Below, piece by piece: positions 1 to 14,656 of a stretch of DNA of 64,000 nt; position 1 is the stretch's first letter, and every line of letters begins with the position of its first letter. Source of the stretch: Gerris lacustris (taxonomy: Eukaryota; Arthropoda; Insecta; Hemiptera; Gerridae); NCBI GenBank assembly GCA_951217055.1, contig OX578284.1, forward strand, positions 31,398,187 to 31,462,186, given 5' to 3'. A program made the position numbers and the translations under genes. Under the pieces are notes generated by a model. That model did not search any database and was not told the origin of the DNA. It saw nothing but the letters and a program-made list of their open reading frames with translations.

Positions 1-2276
<2,276 letters not shown>

Positions 2277-2280
2277 AATG

Positions 2281-2450
2281 CACTTATATACTCTAAAGGA
2301 ACGTTTGTCAGTCATATACAATGATGGTGCTTTTATCACTTATACACTCTAAAGGTACGTTTATCAGTCATACAAAATGAAGGTGCTTTAATCACTCGTA
2401 CACACTGAATATGCTTTCATCTCTCACACACTCCGGAAGTGCATTTGTTG
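2281..2450. repeat. Short tandem repeat array, 56-bp unit
   Basis: Copies begin at 2281, 2337 and 2393, a regular 56-bp period. The first two share CACTTATA.ACTCTAAAGG and a GTCAGTCATA.A segment, ending in ATGATGGTGCTTT or ATGAAGGTGCTTT. The third is partial and diverged. Confidence 0.8.
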
Positions 2451-3108
2451 ATGCCACTTTTCACGAGTGACTACAGAAACTTACAATAATAATATGCTCA
2501 TTATCTTCTTATATTGACGTCGTCATTTGCTCAGAACATCTAATAAATGAATTCTCTTGTATAATTTTTTAACTAACACCTGTAATTTTTAATGATAATC
2601 AAATTAGAACGACCTTATATCAATATTACATTACCTTTGCTACAAAATGAGATTAAATTAATCATTTTTTACGGTTTACGTATCTAGATTTGTATTAGAC
2701 ACATCTAATAAGAGTAATAGAGATTAAAAGCTTTTTTAGTCATCAGAATATTCAAGTTAATATGTATATAATATATTTAGCAAATACTTAAGCTCATAGC
2801 AAATATAATACCAAACCATTTCTAACCATAACTTTGATCACTTGGAATTGAACTTCGTCAAATTAAAAATGAATTGACTACCTCAAATTATAGCGTAGCA
2901 AGAAATTTTTATTGTTTTATTATATTTAATGGTTACAATTAACAACTGTTTTTTTTTTTTTTTTTTAAAGAACAGAAGGTAAAATTTGTGTAATTATTTC
3001 GTTTGATACTCCACCTGTCCATTTCTATTTTGACAATATAGCCCCTATCACATATTTATTTCCTCTTTGTTTTCAAATGCGCGATCCAAATTACTTTCTT
3101 AGGTGTCA

Positions 3109-3144
<36 letters not shown>

Positions 3145-4733
3145 TTATTGGGTATGTATCCAATAAATGTTTTAATAAGTAATTTTATAATTCTTTTAGT
3201 ATTTAAGTCCTAAAGAGAGACCCTTATATGTAGTTTTTTTCTTACTATTTTATTATCATGTCTAACTGTTCGTGGGTAATATAGAAATTACTTCAAAGAT
3301 TATTTGCCCGCATTACCGGAAAAATTCCTCTTTTTAATTTATTTATTTTAAATAAAACGAAAACTTCAATTAAATTGCCTTAAAAATAAATGTAATAATA
3401 CTTGTAAATTGTTTATGGAACTCTAATCCTATTTTATAACTTCGTTTATTTCCTAAGAATAAAATTTAATAAATAATAATAATTCTAATTATTAAGAGAA
3501 AAAGAATGTTTTTAAAGAAATGAATAAATTCTCGTAAAAAAATTGTTTATTAAAATAAAAGTTAAAAAGATATTTTACGTACTTTGGCATTCATTATTTA
3601 ATTACAAGCATTTAGATGGCATTATAGTTAGTTATATTAAATTTGAAATATTAATATTGATATTATAGGTTAAGTGACTCAATTTTAAAGAGGTATTGTC
3701 AAACTAATTAATTCCTTGCTGAGTTTTAAAATATATTTTAAACTAATTTTATGGTTTCTTTATCTCTTCTTTATACTCTTCGTTCTTTTATAAATTTAAA
3801 CACGTTGTTATTTGTTGATTCCTTTCTAAATAATATGAATATATAACCTTGAACATTAATCTCACACGCAAAGAATCATGTCTTAAATCACCAGACAATT
3901 TAATGTTAAATGTTTATATTTGATTAATTCAATTAGAGTAGCGAATAACTTGAAGTATGTATGAAATTATTGTGCTCAGATGTATCACAAAATCATTTTT
4001 AAAATAAGTTATAATATTTCTAAGCAATAATATACTTTTAAATTACCTCATTTTACGATGAATTAGTCGACATGCTAATTTTTTCGAACTCATGAAGTTT
4101 TCTGGGGTTTTTGTTGTTGTTTTTTTTTCTTCTGCTCAGCCCTTCGTCCGTCCCCCTTGTTCCTAAATTAATCTAATTTGGCCGTGTTCCTGTCCGAATG
4201 TGAAGGGAAAAGGACCTAACGTTGTTTATGGGAAGGTCCCCTTTGGTATGGTTTTGATGTTACGAGTTATTGAATATGCCCCCCCCCCTCCCCCCCTTTA
4301 GTTGAGACCTAGTAGAGAGGCCTTTACAGAGTAGGGCTTTGATCCTTTGTACAAACCATGTTAGCGAACCCACCCTCAGCCCCTTGTTCTCTTCCTCTAG
4401 CCTTTTCAGAATCACTGGCAAACAATGTTAACAATTGCTCTTCCAGAAGGGTCTCTATCCTTTACCTATCTTGTAAAAAGCTCCTTCCTTACTTACTTAG
4501 GTATTGAAATTTCACCCACGAGCATTTAATTAGTTTTCAATTATAGTTTCTAATGATAAAATATAATGTAATAAGTCAAAGTTCTCTCCAAGAATATAAA
4601 TGTTAGAACATTTTTAGCAAATGAAATGAGACTTTTGAAACAATTAAAACTTAAATTCAGTGCATGACTTTCTAATGTTGACTGTTCTTAAATCTCTAGG
4701 TTTCCCGGTTGCAACAGTTCTCCGTATTGTTGA
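2451..4733. other. AT-rich non-coding stretch
   Basis: No gene is supported. T-tracts lie at 2948-2966 and about 3110-3136, and a C-tract at about 4279-4298. Around 4130-4470 the base composition is less AT-rich, but no coding frame or splice pattern is evident. Confidence 0.5.
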
Positions 4734-5200
4734 TATAGTGGAAGTATAAGATGCTTGCAATAGGGAAAAATAAGATGCTTGCAGTAGTAGAGGCATGATG
4801 CTTGCAGTTGCGGAAGGATAAGATGCTTGCAATAGGAAAAGGTAAATTTCTATCAGTAGTGAAAGCAGAAGATGCTTGCATTAGGAAAAGATAAGATGCT
4901 TGCATTAGTGGAAGTATAAGATGCTTGCAGTACCAGAAGGATAAGATGCTAGCAATAGGAAAAGGTAAGATGTATCAGTATTGGAAGCATAAGGTGCTTG
5001 GAGTAGTGGAATTTGTAATTATAAGATGCTTGCACTAGTGGAAGTACAAGATGCTTGCAGTACCAGAAGGATAAGATGCTAGCAATAGGAAAAAGTAAGA
5101 TGCTATCAGTATTGGAAGCATAAGATGCTTGCAGTAGTGGAATGTTGAATTATAAGATGCTTGCACTAGAGGAAAGCAGAAGCAGAAGCAGAAAGCATAA
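4734..5200. repeat. Minisatellite, about 24-bp unit (ATAAGATGCTTGCA)
   Basis: The unit ATAAGATGCTTGCAGTAGTG (plus GAAG) recurs about 17 times with base changes. A higher-order repeat is also visible: the block around 4900-5010 recurs almost intact around 5030-5150. Open frames on the minus strand (about 4644-4905) are made of the repeat (MQASY motifs) and are not genes. Confidence 0.93.
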
Positions 5201-7870
5201 GATGCGTTAGTAAAAACGAAACATTGGACTTGAAACCCTTCGTTATGTGGATTTCACTGGAAAAACCAAAATGCATGAGAATTTAAAAAAAAAAAAGCTA
5301 ATGAAGCATAGTCGTAATTAATTACTAAACCATAATTGGGTTAAATTTGTTTACAGTTAGGATTAACTAAAATTAAAATTATCTTATTGCAATATCTATA
5401 TTACCTTCATCTACAAAATTAAGCGGTTGAGTTATTTTAGACTGAGGTAGAGGACAGTAAAATACAATCTCTCGACAATACCATTATTAAAGATGAAGCA
5501 GCTTTCAACCACAAGCGAACATCGGATTTTGTTCACAATACCGATTTGGCTTTATAAATCAATTGTTGAGAGGCAATATTTGATTGATTTATCCCTGATC
5601 TATTTTCATTTAATAATTGTGGTTAGACAACACATGTCTCATTTCACTTAAAAATTAATATTTGACTAAATATATCAATTTTTACTTCTAGTAATATAAA
5701 CAACTTAAAATTTTATCTTACTCAAAAGAGCTATTTTCTTTTTAACTGATTTTAACCATTTTAAAAAATTGATTTCTTTTTTTTAATACATATACACGAC
5801 TATATACATTCATATTTTTTAATCTATTGACAATAATAATTAAATTCATCTATTCTTTGGACTAAATATAAGTAAATTCTATTTGTAATAATTTCACAAC
5901 GTCCCAAAATAATTTCTAGGCGTTACTTAAATAAACCTTTATAATTTAAGAAATACTAATTTTTAAGTTTTAGGTAGTATTCATACTACGGAAAGTTTAA
6001 ATTGGATAGACTCCAGCGATTTCTCTGTCTGTCTCCCTTTGTTAATAATAATTATAATTTTATTTAAAAAAATAATAAAATAAAAATACTAATGTATACA
6101 ACTTATTATCTTATTTCCCGATTAATTCATTTTTTATTAATAAAAAATTGAGTTATTTAATATTAAAACCAGTTTTTATTAACTCAATTAAAATTATTTA
6201 TATGTGAACAAAAATATTTACAACCTTATTGTAATATATATTTGATAGGGGTGATTATAAAATCAGATTTTGTTTATTAGCTTTAAATTTTTGATTCCGT
6301 TATATTGATGGACTGAAATATAGGTGATCAAGAAGCTTAGCGAAGAAACAATTTTTTTTCTTTCATATTATTTATCATCTTCAGTGGTATATAATTAATA
6401 AATTATGTTGTTTTATTAATCGAATTATAGCTTTTAAGGTCAAATATATTTTATTTGTATTTATTTTTAAATTTATTTATTATATTATTTTATTTATTTT
6501 AAATTTCATCAGCTGTCTACAGCTACTTGGTAATTTGCAGCTGTCAATATATTAAGTTTAAATCTACAAATTTCTAGTGTGAAATTTACTATTGTTGGAT
6601 GGAGCTTAGTTTTACTACTTATTATGAACTGATAAATTTAGTTGATTGCATTTTGAAAAATGAGTTTTGAATACAAGTACCTACTGATATTGGATTTTCT
6701 AACATCAAACTGTTGTTGGATGGAGATGATTGCTTATTACCAGCATCCAATTGAATAGTTTCGGTTATAGTTAAATGATGATTAGTGATATCCTACTAAA
6801 TTCGTTGGATATAGTTCAATAATGATTAATAGAATCTTACTGACTAGATTTTGGCTGATAATATTTATTTATAATACTTAATTATTTTATAATATTTAAC
6901 TGATTACAAAGTACAGCTGCTATTCCTTTGCTGTAGAATGACCGGAAGATAAACATAATTCGGGCGTTGTAGGCTCATCAACTTGTAATCATAAGGATTA
7001 ACTAGACGATATTTTGGGTTTGTCAGGTGATTTTGTCATGGTTATAAAATGCATTTGTCTATTGTTATCCTTGCTTATCATTCGCTTATGCAAGCATCTG
7101 TTTGTTCTTGCTTTATATCATTGCATATCGGTAATTCTATCAAGGTCACTGAAGAAGGATTCTTCCGCCTTGTTCAAAACTTTTTTTGTTTTGTTATTTA
7201 TAATAGTTTCATCAAAACATGAATTGATTCTATTATAGCCATCACTCTATTCTTTTTTTAAAAAAAAAAAAATATTTTAAAACGATTCTATTCCTGGTTT
7301 TAGTTTCAACTTTGTGCCGTTGCCCAAATAAAATGCACGGATTTAATGTTTTTATCCTGCAGTTTGATCCTGGAGGACTCTTCATCTTCTTCGATCAGAT
7401 TCTAGCCAACTGTTAGCATTATCGTCATCACGATGATCCATTAATTATTTAAATGATCTCATAAACACAAAATAGTGATATTATATCTTCTTATTTTGAT
7501 GAAGGAAATTAATAGCTTCTTTTTGCTTTCTCTTATTTGAGGAAATTTAAACATTTTCCTTGGTACTTCGCTGGTTTAAACTGAAATTTCACCAATAAGT
7601 ATAAGATAATGTTTTTACTATTTGTACGTAGAAAAATACATTATATTCTTATTGCAGTTTTAACTTATGCATTTTTTTTCTTTTTTTACTGATTTCTTTT
7701 TAGGATTTCTTGTTACTGATTTCTGTTCATTTTCTTTATTAGCTTCATTTATTTTTCAAAATAGGTATATTTGATTTTAATGATAATTATGGAACATGTT
7801 TTAGAATTATGACGAGTGTGGCTGATGCTGTTGAGAAGGAAATATTGGAAGGATTTTAATCCTTCTTCCT
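5201..7870. other. AT-rich non-coding stretch
   Basis: No gene or RNA gene is visible. The only structure is weak local repetition of GTTGGATGGAG/GTTGGATATAG motifs around 6590-6830. Confidence 0.5.
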
Positions 7871-8345
7871 GTTAGTTATTCTTGACTAGGCGAGGGGGAG
7901 AGGGTGTAAGGATAGGGGAATAAGAGGAGGGGGTAGCTTGAACAGAAATCCTGAGGTGGCGGCACCACCCTTCTAGAACTCAAAATTACGTGGGAATCCT
8001 TCTACACTAACGCAGTTGAACACGGCAAACCTTACTTTATGACGGAGTAAGGGACCAACTAGCTTTAGTTGCGCCGTAGGCCTACTGCGCAACTAATTCA
8101 AAACCTGCAGTGGGAGAGAACAGGGAGAGAGGAAGGCAGGGGGGAGGGTTAGAGAGGGAGATTCTGCGAATTGTATAGATTAAAAAACTAAAATAGCGCC
8201 GCGTTCCCTCTGCCCCCTTCTGCCGCCCCACTCTTTTTGCTGCGATGGCAACCGTACCCCCTCCCCCTCTCCTGGGGGGAGGGGGGTAAGGGGGGCCTAA
8301 TCATTACATAGGCCTGTGGAGGCTGTGAGGGAAAAACTTCTCTAC
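7871..8345. other. GC-elevated, G/C-tract-rich patch with a 30-bp palindrome
   Basis: Composition shifts sharply to G-rich then C-rich runs (GGGGGAGAGGG, CCCCCTCCCCC followed by GGGGGGAGGGGGG). A near-perfect 30-bp palindrome lies at 8066-8095, with outer arms TAGTTGCGC/GCGCAACTA and inner GTAGGCCTAC. No coding frame is convincing. It could be a transposon end or a distal regulatory element; nothing in the sequence decides. Confidence 0.5.
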
Positions 8346-9955
8346 TAAAATATGGCCCTCACCAAAAACATAGAGCCTACCAACTACCAACATTTTCTTA
8401 CATTTCTTTATTATCCTTGGTCCTTTTTCTTCCCAACTCTTTTCCTTTTCATTCTCTTCAACATTTTTTCATTACTTTTCATTGTAGAAAAAGAAAGTTG
8501 TGCAAACATATGTGAAAATAAAATCGATCCGTTCCTCTAAAAAAAAAATAATTTCACTAAATGTTCTTTAAGCATACTTTTCCAGAATATAGCAAAAGAA
8601 AGTAAAAGTTATTTCTATATTTTTAAATATAATTATAAAAAAAAATATACAACAATTTTTTTTTAATAATTAGCGATAATTAAAAATTAATAACGTACCA
8701 ATAATTTATTAATTAATAATGTGATGTAATATTCGACATAACAATAATTATGATGTTCAAAGAGAATAATCATTCTTTATGTAATAATGAAATGATATAA
8801 TAAGATAATTTATTAGATTTAATCAATGTGGAACTTAAGTATTCTTTGTTTTTATTTTTAATATAAGCTTAAGTTTTAAATAAAATTAAATTATTTTTTT
8901 TAATTTAACGAAGAAATGGTAAACCGTATGTTAAAATTTTTCTTTTAGTTAAAATTTTAATTTTTCTTTTGCAATATCTCTACCGACCCTTATTAGTCAT
9001 TTTCGACTTTTTAGAAGATTTTATTTTAGGTTTTAAAAAGTTGTTTATAATGGAATATTTCTGATATTCGTCATTTTTACTCGAATTAAGATAATGTTCA
9101 TTTCGCTCAGTTTTTAAATACTTTATCCTACACGTTTTATTAATTTTCCCTTTCCTGAAATCTTTATGAAACTATCATAATGTATATCTTCTCTTATGTA
9201 AATATCGTTTTTACTTAACCACTCAAACTTTTGTTTTGCTGTTTCTTCTGCTGGCTGATTTGCTGTTATTTTATATTACGTCCTTATAAACCCAACATTA
9301 GATTATATACAAGAAATTGCCCACTCACGATGTGATAATATTTATTTTATACCTAATATTATTTTGGTTAGAATTCACTGAATCAGTTTGGACTTCAATC
9401 TTAAAATAACAGCCGTATTTCCTCGGGTCTTTCAAAACCACACTTGAAAAGATAAACTTAAATAATGCTTAAATTTAGAGAAACCTCTTGATATCTGTAG
9501 ATTTATAATATCCTCTCCTATAAAGAGAACATCTTTAAAGGAAATATATAGAAACATATCGATGTATAAAGCTAAATTTAGATTTAATTCAGAGAGTTGC
9601 TCTTGACGATTCTAAATTAGGTTCTTCTTTGAGAACTGATATATAATATGTGTAAATCATTGAAATCATGTCACCGCAAAGTGACGCTTCCGTTGAAATG
9701 TGTTTGTTTCAAGTTTACATAAGATAACCTTTATTGGTAGAATGAGGAAATAACTAGCTTATTTAACTGTTAATTTATTCAAATCGCCAATAATTTACAA
9801 ATTTATATTTTGGAAATTATTAGGGATTTAAGATATTGCTTAAAATTATCGAAACTCTTATTTTATCTTATATTCAGTATATGTATATAGTAATTACAAA
9901 TTTAGACTTTTTTTTATATAGATTAACGTTATAAGGTCCTCTGAATCTATATAAT
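8346..9955. other. AT-rich non-coding stretch
   Basis: Nothing recognisable: no splice-consistent coding frame and no RNA gene. Confidence 0.5.
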
Positions 9956-10032
9956 ATATAATAGGATAAATCTCTGTACATAGGATCTCGCCAAAACGAA
10001 TCTAAACCGTGCCATCGATATGCCCTTGTGTA
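9956..10032 (+). repeat. Fragment of the 600-bp dispersed repeat found twice in br introns
   Basis: The stretch with GGATAAATCTCTGTACA..GGATCTC and GTGCCATCGATAT aligns by eye over about 65 bp with part of the larger repeat at 37758-37825 and its inverted partner at about 32960-33025. This makes a third, truncated and diverged member of that family. Confidence 0.65.
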
Positions 10033-10284
10033 GGGGACGGTGAGAGAAGAAAAAAAGCCTAAAATCGAGGGGGGTTGTTAAGGTTTTTGCTCTTCCTTTC
10101 GAGGTTCTAAAAAATGATATAAAATAGATTTTCAAAAATGCCTTTCTGTGATCTATGTTCTAGGCATAATAAATGTTAGGCATAAAAGTATTTTAAAAGT
10201 TTAATTGGGTTTTCTTGATCCATTTCATACTTTTTCTCACCTGTGGTAGAAAAAATTATGTTTTCCCCCATTTTTTTTTTTTTT

Positions 10285-10565
10285 TTTTCGAGATTTCAAC
10301 TGAATTATCCCTTTTGGGTGTTTTTAAGACCTCCTGAGTGGTTTTCAGCATGACGTCTGTATGTGTGTGAGTGTTATCATCGCAGCACTCAGGGTATTTA
10401 ACCTAGAGTTGAAACTTGGCAGAAAAAATCAGTCATTACTTCTAGTTGTACCGCCCGAAAAATCAACATTTTCCTTCATCTTGAACCCAGTTTGCTGAGT
10501 CAGCAAACATTTAAAAAATCGAAATTTGGCACGAATATACCTCTCTGTATGACATACATAACCAC
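10285..10565 (+). repeat. Dispersed repeat, copy 1 (shared with 14657-14960)
   Basis: It starts with GAGATTTCAACTGAATTATC, followed by GGTGTTTTT, a GTCTGTATGTGTGTG run, AGTTGTACCGCCCG and a GAAATTTG.CAC..AT segment. The same blocks occur in the same order at 14657-14960. No coding capacity is seen; it is probably an old non-autonomous transposon or the non-coding end of a larger one. Confidence 0.75.
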
Positions 10566-10643
10566 TAACTTTAATTTTTGATATTGGTAAGTTATTGATT
10601 TTTGAATGTTTTGAACTTTGATGGTTAATAATACCGAAAGTAT

Positions 10644-11059
10644 AAATCCCAACAAAATCACTAGTGTAAAAAAATAAGCCAAGTCTCGCGTAAAAAGTTG
10701 TGAGATCATAGGTTTAGCCAAGTCTCCCACTGTCCGAGTAAGTTCTACTAGGTCTAATTTATCCAGTGAAAGTACATGATGTTTGTCTGTCCCTCTCTAT
10801 TAATTTGAGCGTCGCAGCACAAGTTAGGATACAAATTTGTATACGATATTGCATTTAATTTTAGCCTCTTTGGGGTGCGTTTTTGCCAAGTCAGAAAATG
10901 TTTTTAAATTTAAACGTGTAGAGTGATTTGGGAAAGAGAATAGAGAGAGGGACAGACAATCATCATGTACTTGCACTGAATAAATTAGACCTAGTAGAAC
11001 TTACTCGGACAGTGGGAGACTTGACTTATTTTTTTACACTAGTGTTTTTGTTGGGATTT
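10644..11059. mobile_element. Foldback (long-inverted-repeat) element
   Basis: The left arm (about 10644-10800, starting AAATCCCAACAAAA) is the reverse complement of the right arm (about 10940-11059, ending TTTTGTTGGGATTT). Both hold the block equivalent to AGTCTCCCACTGTCCGAGTA. The left arm has about 40 extra bases in which AGCCAAGTCTC is repeated, so it carries an internal duplication or insertion. No transposase frame lies within. It abuts the 3' end of the Helitron helicase remnant. Confidence 0.85.
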
Positions 11060-11061
11060 CA

Positions 11062-11705
11062 TTTCTTTCTGTAATTAATTTTTCGATTTTTTGCCTCTTG
11101 TTCTTTTTTAACATCAGCTACTGGTTTAAGCATAGCCCACTCTCTATTTCTTTTGGTCCTCTTTGAGGGCTTGGAATGTATAATTTTACACAAATCTGGA
11201 CGGTACATGCATCTGTCTGTTATATTCTGTAATTATTATTGCAGTCTCCTGAGCTTTTATGGAGCCGTAATCAATATTAATGAAATGAAGTCCATCCAGA
11301 CTTGTGACTCTCGATAGAGCAACATAAGCTTGACCACAAGAGAAGACTGAAGAGCCAATATCTATAAGGGCACTGTTAAACTGAGGCCTTGGCTTTTATG
11401 TATCGTCATGGCATATGCTACACAGTGGGAACTGCTCGCGATGGAAATATGCTCTATTAATGGCTTCAAGCTTTGTTTTAACCGGCGAGAGTTCATAAAT
11501 AATACTATGGCTAAATTTAATTATTACTGACTATTTAATTTATGTGTAGAAAATCAGATTTTACACCTTGTACCACACCGATCGAACCATTTATCAAGCC
11601 TAAACTAATATCAATGTTCCTTCTTATCATGACTCTAGCTCCTACTTTTATAACTATTGTCTCCTCTAGTTCTGCTGTCATGGAAGCGTAATCTTCATAT
11701 TTTTT
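11062..11705 (-). pseudogene. Decayed Helitron Pif1-like helicase, C-terminal part
   Basis: Reading the minus strand from 11705 down gives a degraded Helitron Rep/helicase C-terminus in several frames. In order these are LEETIVIKVGARVMIRRNID, then LINGSIGVVQGVKSDFLHI and a stop, YELSPVKTKLEAINRAYFHR with EQFPLC, a shifted frame with AYAMTIHKSQGLSLTVPL, and VALSRVTSLDGLHFINID followed by YGSIKAQETA. A last shifted frame gives RPDLCKIIHSKPSKRTKRNR. HKSQGLSL and VALSRVTSLDGLHF match the late helicase motifs that Pif1-family enzymes share. At least two frameshifts and one stop break it, so it cannot make a working enzyme. The N-terminal Rep (HUH) domain and earlier helicase motifs are not visible further upstream (11705 to about 12100), and no Helitron CTRR 3' end was defined. 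Confidence 0.88.
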
Positions 11706-11949
11706 ATACTATCACGAGCTCTCTTTGTAAGATATTTTGGACTATCTAATAAATAAAATTATCTGGAGTAAATATTTTTACACTTTAAGATAACTTTCAA
11801 TCAATACTGTCAAATTAACCTCAACATCACTTTTTAATTTTAATGTTCTGCACTAGGTAGCTCTAGTGGCGCTGCACAATTTTTTACAATATTATGAATA
11901 GGCGGTTTTTTTATTAGCCTTAAAGGGACAAAGAACCATATTTTTTAAT

Positions 11950-12045
11950 TCTGCAGTAGTTGGGTCTATTAAGGAAATAAAAAGCTCACTTTTGCAATAT
12001 TTCGACCCCTCCTTGGGTCATTCTCAAGCTGGTAGACTAGAAGTT
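11950..12045. repeat. Repeat fragment with TTTCGACCCCTCCTTGGGTCA motif
   Basis: A segment reading CTCACTTTTGCAATATTTCG, then ACCCCTCCTTGGGTCATTCT and CAAGC is matched by CTCACTTTTACAAGATCTCA, then ACCCCTCCTTAGGATATTAT and CAAGC near 40776-40820. Motifs of this kind are common at ends of Penelope-like and related retroelements in arthropods. The class assignment is a guess; the repetition is directly visible. Confidence 0.45.
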
Positions 12046-12814
12046 ATCTTACATTATACTAGTTTTATTCTTGAATTATTTTATTTGAATCTTTTTGATT
12101 CTCGTAATTTCTTCTGAAGTCAGGTAATAGTCATGTCACTTGTGATATATATGCACTATTTAATATATGTATTTTTAACTTCCTGAAATATATTTTATTC
12201 ATTTATTATTTTCTCCCTTCTGTTATCATAACAACAATTAATTATTTTCTGATTTTTTAATTTTTCCTTTATTTGTACAATAAACTCTACCTATAAACAA
12301 AATTTCAAGTTTCTGGGATTGTTAGAATTATGATGAGTGAGTGAGTCAGTGAGTGATAAAATAACAAAACTTTAGGCTCATATACCAAATGAACTACTAT
12401 GGGTAGAGGTCTGCATTTTTTATTTCTGGTTCACTTTGTCATGAACTTTAAATTAAAATGAATTTTATATATCTAAGTATCTTCAATAGGATAATAAGGG
12501 GGGGGGGGGGTCCAAATTACAGTGAGTTAATTCCAGTAAAGGATGGTACGGCTGAGCTCGACTTGGCCCCCAGATACGATTTTGACTTATAGCATATCGT
12601 TGGAACCGGTAAAAAATTAGAAACAAATATAAAAGAAAAAAAAAGATTAAATTACATTAATTAGTTCAAAAGTTATAAGCGAACATAATTATTAATTAGT
12701 GCGATACTTTTGTTAAACGTCAAAGCTTGTTTACATCTGTCAAAATTCGACTAATTAAATAAATGAAATAAAAATAATGTATACATTTTTTTTTAAATTA
12801 TAATAAAAAAAAAT

Positions 12815-12915
12815 CAGTTAGTTTAAAACGGTCACCCATCCACGTACTGTCCACGCCCAGGAGAGGCCACTTTAGTAGCCTTCAAAGTGAGGAAAAGTTC
12901 CGAGGTACCCCGTAC
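12815..12915 (-). repeat. 5S-rRNA-like fragment
   Basis: On the minus strand GGACAGTACGTGGATGGGTG then ACCG resembles the internal-promoter (box C) part of 5S rRNA, in which GTACTTGGATGGG is followed by GACCG. Only this short region matches; the rest of a 120-nt 5S gene is not recognisable. It is either a 5S-derived SINE head or a 5S pseudogene fragment. Confidence 0.4.
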
Positions 12916-12972
12916 CCGTTTTTGTTTAATATTAAAAAAAAATTGTTTTTTTTTAATAGTGTTAAACTATAA

Positions 12973-13402
12973 AGGCGGGTTTACACGACCAAGTAGACTT
13001 GGACCAAGTAATTTTGATCAAATCTACTTGGTCAAAGTAAAAATCAATTTTTGATGCAGGTTTACACGATCCAAGTATACTTGGTCCAAGTAGGGGAACT
13101 TATCAAAAAAACCATTTAGAAGCAAAGGAAAAAAAAACAAAAATTTAAAAGAAATAAAAACTGTCAATACCCTTCTTATAAACAAATCTGTCACAACTTT
13201 TCTCGTCTTTTTTTATTTTTGACAGTTTTCTTGTCATAATCATATGGTTGACGCCATTCCAAGTCTACTTAGATCAATTAACGTCTAACTCAACTTGGAT
13301 GTCCAAGTTGACTCTGATAACCTGTTTACACGATCCAAGTAGCGTCAAAATAGAGTCAAAACTGATGTGGTCCAAGTCAACTTGGATCGTGTAGACGCGG
13401 CT
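12973..13402. mobile_element. 430-bp TIR element (MITE) with TAA target duplication
   Basis: The left end AGGCGGGTTTACACG pairs with the right end, whose reverse complement is AGCCGCGTCTACACG, and both ends are flanked by TAA (12970-12972 and 13403-13405). A 3-bp TWA duplication fits the PIF/Harbinger superfamily. Subterminal and internal repeats of CCAAGTAGACTTGG and variants recur on both strands, giving nested short palindromes. No transposase frame is present, so it is non-autonomous. Confidence 0.8.
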
Positions 13403-13832
13403 TAAGTCAAATGGAATTATAAAGATATATATTTACATTTTATTTATAGTTTAAGAGCAACTAAACAATTCTTACGTTGGTCTCCAATATAGAATAGACT
13501 CACCCCTTCATATTATTTTATTCATATAACTCTGGATTTTTCAGAATTTGCTGGAATGATATAAAACCAAGAATAGTTTTACTTGAAGATTCAGTTTCTT
13601 TGAATCTATTATTTCTATTATTATCTATTATTCTATTATTATCCGGCTTTTAATCATAAATGACCATCATCAGTGCCCAAGGTACTTTAACAGATTCTCA
13701 TCTTAGTCTCTCTTAAAGTTTAGTATATATTTTTAAAAATAATGATAAATAAAATGCTTTTTATAAAAGATGCATCTTTTATAAAGTGAGCTTCACAGTC
13801 GAGAGTCTAATAATGCGTGATATTCCGGAGGA

Positions 13833-14106
13833 GACCGCCTAAGAGATTTTGGAAATCCCGACGTTCCGAACCTTTTACTGGGTTCATTTTCAATGGAGTT
13901 GCTCTTGATATGTCATTTGCTAATTATCATTATTTACTGGGATCATTCTCAAGGGAGTTGCTCTTGATATGTCATTTGCTAATTATCATCATGAGCAACA
14001 CGTTTATAATGAGATATATTGTTGTGAATCCCGACGTTTCGAACCTTTTACTGGGATGTTCTAGGTACGAAAGGTCGGGATTTACAAAATCTCTCTCCAA
14101 AAGATG
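13833..14106. repeat. Inverted and tandem repeat block (AATCCCGACG family)
   Basis: An arm at 13833-13872 (AGAGATTTTGGAAATCCCGA then CG) is matched in reverse complement at 14066-14106 and in direct orientation at 14027-14056. In between, a 59-bp unit holding GAGTTGCTCTTGATATGTCA is tandemly duplicated (about 13875-13933 and 13934-13992). The 112-codon open frame across it is repeat-derived. Confidence 0.75.
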
Positions 14107-14656
14107 TCTTCTCATTTATATAATGGAGTATTGTCCTGACGGTAACCTGAAATGATTTGTCATTGCTAAGCCAAGGCAACTACATGTATTCCAATAATAA
14201 TAAATGTTTGTTTTGATTTTTTGGTCTTCAAATAGATATAATAACTTATCTAAATTAATATACTTAATTTTACTTTTTTTTTCTAAATATAAAAAAAAGC
14301 TCTTTGCCACGAGCTTAAGGGTTCGTCTTGTATAAATTATTTATTTTATTTCATATTAACTGTACATTTATATCTTGGAAACAGTGATTCCGGGGAGCTA
14401 CAGTATAAAGTGTCTATGTTTTGCTATGGCTTCCCTGGATCAGGGGTTTTGAACGAGATATTGTCATATCTTTTATTTACAATGAGACAGATCCAGTTAA
14501 TATTTAGATAATGTTCTAGGTCTTCTTGTGGTAGCCGTGTTTCAATGAGTTTGTCTTAATCAACTTGTAATTTTTACATTAACAACATATTTTCAATATA
14601 AACTTTTCCTTACTTTTAAAGGAAAAATAATTGCTATCATACAAAAAAACTGAAAC

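Noticed and set aside
4644..4905. Minus-strand frames with repeated MQASY segments
   Set aside because: Produced by the 24-bp minisatellite; no domain, no splice context.
12815..12915. Possible 5S rRNA gene on the minus strand
   Set aside because: Only the box C-like region matches; the rest of the 120-nt gene is missing.
13817..14155. 112-codon open frame
   Set aside because: It runs through an inverted and tandem repeat block; the repeated peptide segment mirrors the 59-bp DNA duplication.
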